From Excoecaria cochinchinensis (taxonomy: Eukaryota > Streptophyta > Magnoliopsida > Malpighiales > Euphorbiaceae), in assembly GCA_947683425.1 (NCBI GenBank), contig CANTUQ010000334.1, positions 62,001 to 126,000 on the forward strand: a stretch of 64,000 nucleotides of DNA, given 5' to 3'. The notes beneath the pieces are model-generated. The model saw nothing but the letters and a program-made list of their open reading frames with translations, ran no database searches and was not told the DNA's origin. The position numbers and the translations under genes are program-made. Position 1 is the first letter of the stretch; each line of letters starts with the position of its first letter. This document shows positions 62,454 to 64,000 of this stretch, one piece after another.

Positions 62454-63509
62454 ACCTGACGAATGTTTGCGGGCTTCTGAAGGCATTATACTAGGGGAAA
62501 TCGCCGAAATCGAGAAATCGCCAAAAGTGGTGAAATTTTGGATCCGGGTCGAATAATTCAGGAAAACCTGATCGGAATAGCTACTGGGAGCCTGCCGGTC
62601 ACAATGCGTCGAGGATTGGCTTCGTCGTGACCTGACGAATTTTTGCGGGCTTCTGAAGGCATTATACTAGGGGAAATCGCCGAAATCGAGAAATCGCCAA
62701 AAGTGGTGAAATTTTGGATCCGGGTCGAATAATTCAGGAAAACCTGATCGGAATAGCTACTGGGAGCCTGCCGGTCACAATGCGTCGAGGATTGGCTTCG
62801 TCGTGACCTGACGAATGTTTGCGGGCTTCTGAAGGCATTATACTAGGGGAAATCGCCGAAATCGAGAAATCGCCAAAAGTGGTGAAATTTTGGATCCGGG
62901 TCGAATAATTCAGGAAAACCTGATCGGAATAGCTACTGGGAGCCTGCCGGTCACAATGCGTCGAGGATTGGCTTCGTCGTGACCTGACGAATTTTTGCGG
63001 GCTTCTGAAGGCATTATACTAGGGGAAATCGCCGAAATCGAGAAATCGCCAAAAGTGGTGAAATTTTGGATCCGGGTCGAATAATTCAGGAAAACCTGAT
63101 CGGAATAGCTACTGGGAGCCTGCCGGTCACAATGCGTCGAGGATTGGCTTCGTCGTGACCTGACGAATTTTTGCGGGCTTCTGAAGGCATTATACTAGGG
63201 GAAATCGCCGAAATCGAGAAATCGCCAAAAGTGGTGAAATTTTGGATCCGGGTCGAATAATTCAGGAAAACCTGATCGGAATAGCTACTGGGAGCCTGCC
63301 GGTCACAATGCGTCGAGGATTGGCTTCGTCGTGACCTGACGAATTTTTGCGGGCTTCTGAAGGCATTATACTAGGGGAAATCGCCGAAATCGAGAAATCG
63401 CCAAAAGTGGTGAAATTTTGGATCCGGGTCGAATAATTCAGGAAAACCTGATCGGAATAGCTACTGGGAGCCTGCCGGTCACAATGCGTCGAGGATTGGC
63501 TTCGTCGTG

Positions 63510-63677
63510 ACCTGACGAATTTTTGCGGGCTTCTGAAGGCATTATACTAGGGGAAATCGCCGAAATTGCCAAAAGTGGTGAAATTTTGGATCCGGGTCGA
63601 ATAATTCAGGAAAACCTGATCGGAATAGCTACTGGGAGCCTGCCGGTCACAATGCGTCGAGGATTGGCTTCGTCGTG
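63510..63677 (+). repeat. 168-bp deleted monomer, third
   Basis: It has the same loss with one added change (GAAATTGCC). It is again followed by a GAATGTTTGCGGG monomer (63678). It lies 1224 bp after the second, equal to one 168-bp plus six 176-bp units. Confidence 0.9.
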
Positions 63678-64000
63678 ACCTGACGAATGTTTGCGGGCTT
63701 CTGAAGGCATTATACTAGGGGAAATCGCCGAAATCGAGAAATCGCCAAAAGTGGTGAAATTTTGGATCCGGGTCGAATAATTCAGGAAAACCTGATCGGA
63801 ATAGCTACTGGGAGCCTGCCGGTCACAATGCGTCGAGGATTGGCTTCGTCGTGACCTGACGAATTTTTGCGGGCTTCTGAAGGCATTATACTAGGGGAAA
63901 TCGCCGAAATCGAGAAATCGCCAAAAGTGGTGAAATTTTTGATCCGGGTCGAATAATTCAGGAAAACCTGATCGGAATAGCTACTGGGAGCCTGCCGGTC

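Larger units (their letters stand above)
1..64000. repeat. Satellite DNA array, ~176-bp monomer, fills the window
   Basis: The array consists of head-to-tail copies of one monomer beginning A(T/C)CTGACGAA and ending GGCTTCGTCGTG. Successive starts lie 176 bp apart (for example 20587, 20763, 20939, 21115), with minority spacings of 175, 159, 168, 115, 116 and 269. That is roughly 365-370 units. All are in the same orientation, and no foreign insertion is seen. The consensus, counted by hand, has 34 C, 50 G and 14 CpG per 176 bp. Landmarks by monomer position are: three GAAATCG copies at 44-69, a BamHI palindrome GGATCC at 87-92, a dyad TCAGGAAAACCTGA at 105-118, and short A/T tracts near 9-15 and 81-86. 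Length and organisation match what is known of centromeric or pericentromeric satellites in eukaryotes. That role is inferred, and the species is not identified. Confidence 0.98.
59656..64000. repeat. Zone F: expanded TTTTTGCGGG monomers
   Basis: There are 25 monomer starts, of which about 22 carry the G at position 16 or a direct derivative (GCGCGC at 59832, TTTTTTCGGG at 60184). Three C-type TTTACGGG monomers with GAAATCTT interrupt at 61583, 61759 and 61935. The array continues past the window end. Confidence 0.88.

Noticed and set aside
1..64000. CRISPR array
   Set aside because: The repeat is continuous at 176 bp with no short repeat and no unique spacers, and the length variants are deletions inside the monomer.
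1..64000. CENP-B box
   Set aside because: The stretch TTGGATCCGGG matches only the right half of the pattern (A two bases before CGGG). The required TTCG on the left is AATT in standard monomers and is not restored at the right spacing by the CGGATCC variant. No reverse-strand match was seen.
1..64000. Transposon or LTR insertion within the array
   Set aside because: Every departure from 176-bp spacing I traced is explained by deletion or duplication of monomer sequence. No foreign sequence or target-site duplication was seen.
1..64000. Assignment to a particular species or known satellite family
   Set aside because: I do not recognise the monomer. Length alone (about 176 bp) is shared by unrelated plant and animal satellites, so naming a source would be a guess.

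Overview
The whole 64-kb window is one uninterrupted tandem satellite array. The basic unit is about 176 bp, and every monomer reads in the same orientation from base 1 to base 64000. I find no protein-coding gene, RNA gene, transposable element, CRISPR array or unique sequence. The open frames in the window (99 codons at most) are by-products of the monomer. A 176-bp period is not a multiple of three, each frame soon meets stops, and the same frames recur wherever the same monomer variants recur. Both window edges lie inside the array, so the array is longer than the window.

The source is almost certainly a eukaryote. The nucleosome-scale monomer, head-to-tail order, higher-order repeats and scale all fit a centromeric or pericentromeric satellite. 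I do not recognise the monomer and cannot name a species or kingdom. By hand count the consensus is 176 bp, about 48% G+C, with 14 CpG (observed/expected about 1.45), so CpG is not depleted.

Monomer positions below are numbered from the A of A(T/C)CTGACGAA. Zone A (1-16027) has T at position 2, mixes 175-bp (one-base-deleted) and 176-bp monomers, and carries six 269-bp composites and a multi-monomer block present four times. Zone B (16028-20234) switches to C at position 2 and holds early-looking versions of modules found later. Zone C (20235-49112) is a mosaic of named modules: the P dimer, a cassette led by a 115-bp monomer, an R-G-E trimer and a 687-bp Gd-T-N-159 tetramer. These are assembled into macro-units of roughly 6.0-8.8 kb that repeat with near identity. 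Zone C2 (49113-52263) resembles zone B and contains a tandem trimer. Zone D (52264-53671) is T-type with scattered private mutations. Zone E (53672-59655) is a clean higher-order repeat of 8, 10 and 9 monomers plus a truncated fourth copy. Zone F (59656-64000) looks like a runaway amplification of the monomer that ends the zone E repeat.

There are five internally deleted or composite forms: 159, 168, 116, 115 and 269 bp. They are reused in fixed contexts and act as markers for block duplications. The picture is of an array evolving by unequal exchange or replication-based duplication of multi-monomer blocks, with old forms on the flanks and derived forms in the middle. That history is inference; the repeat coordinates and spacings are read directly.
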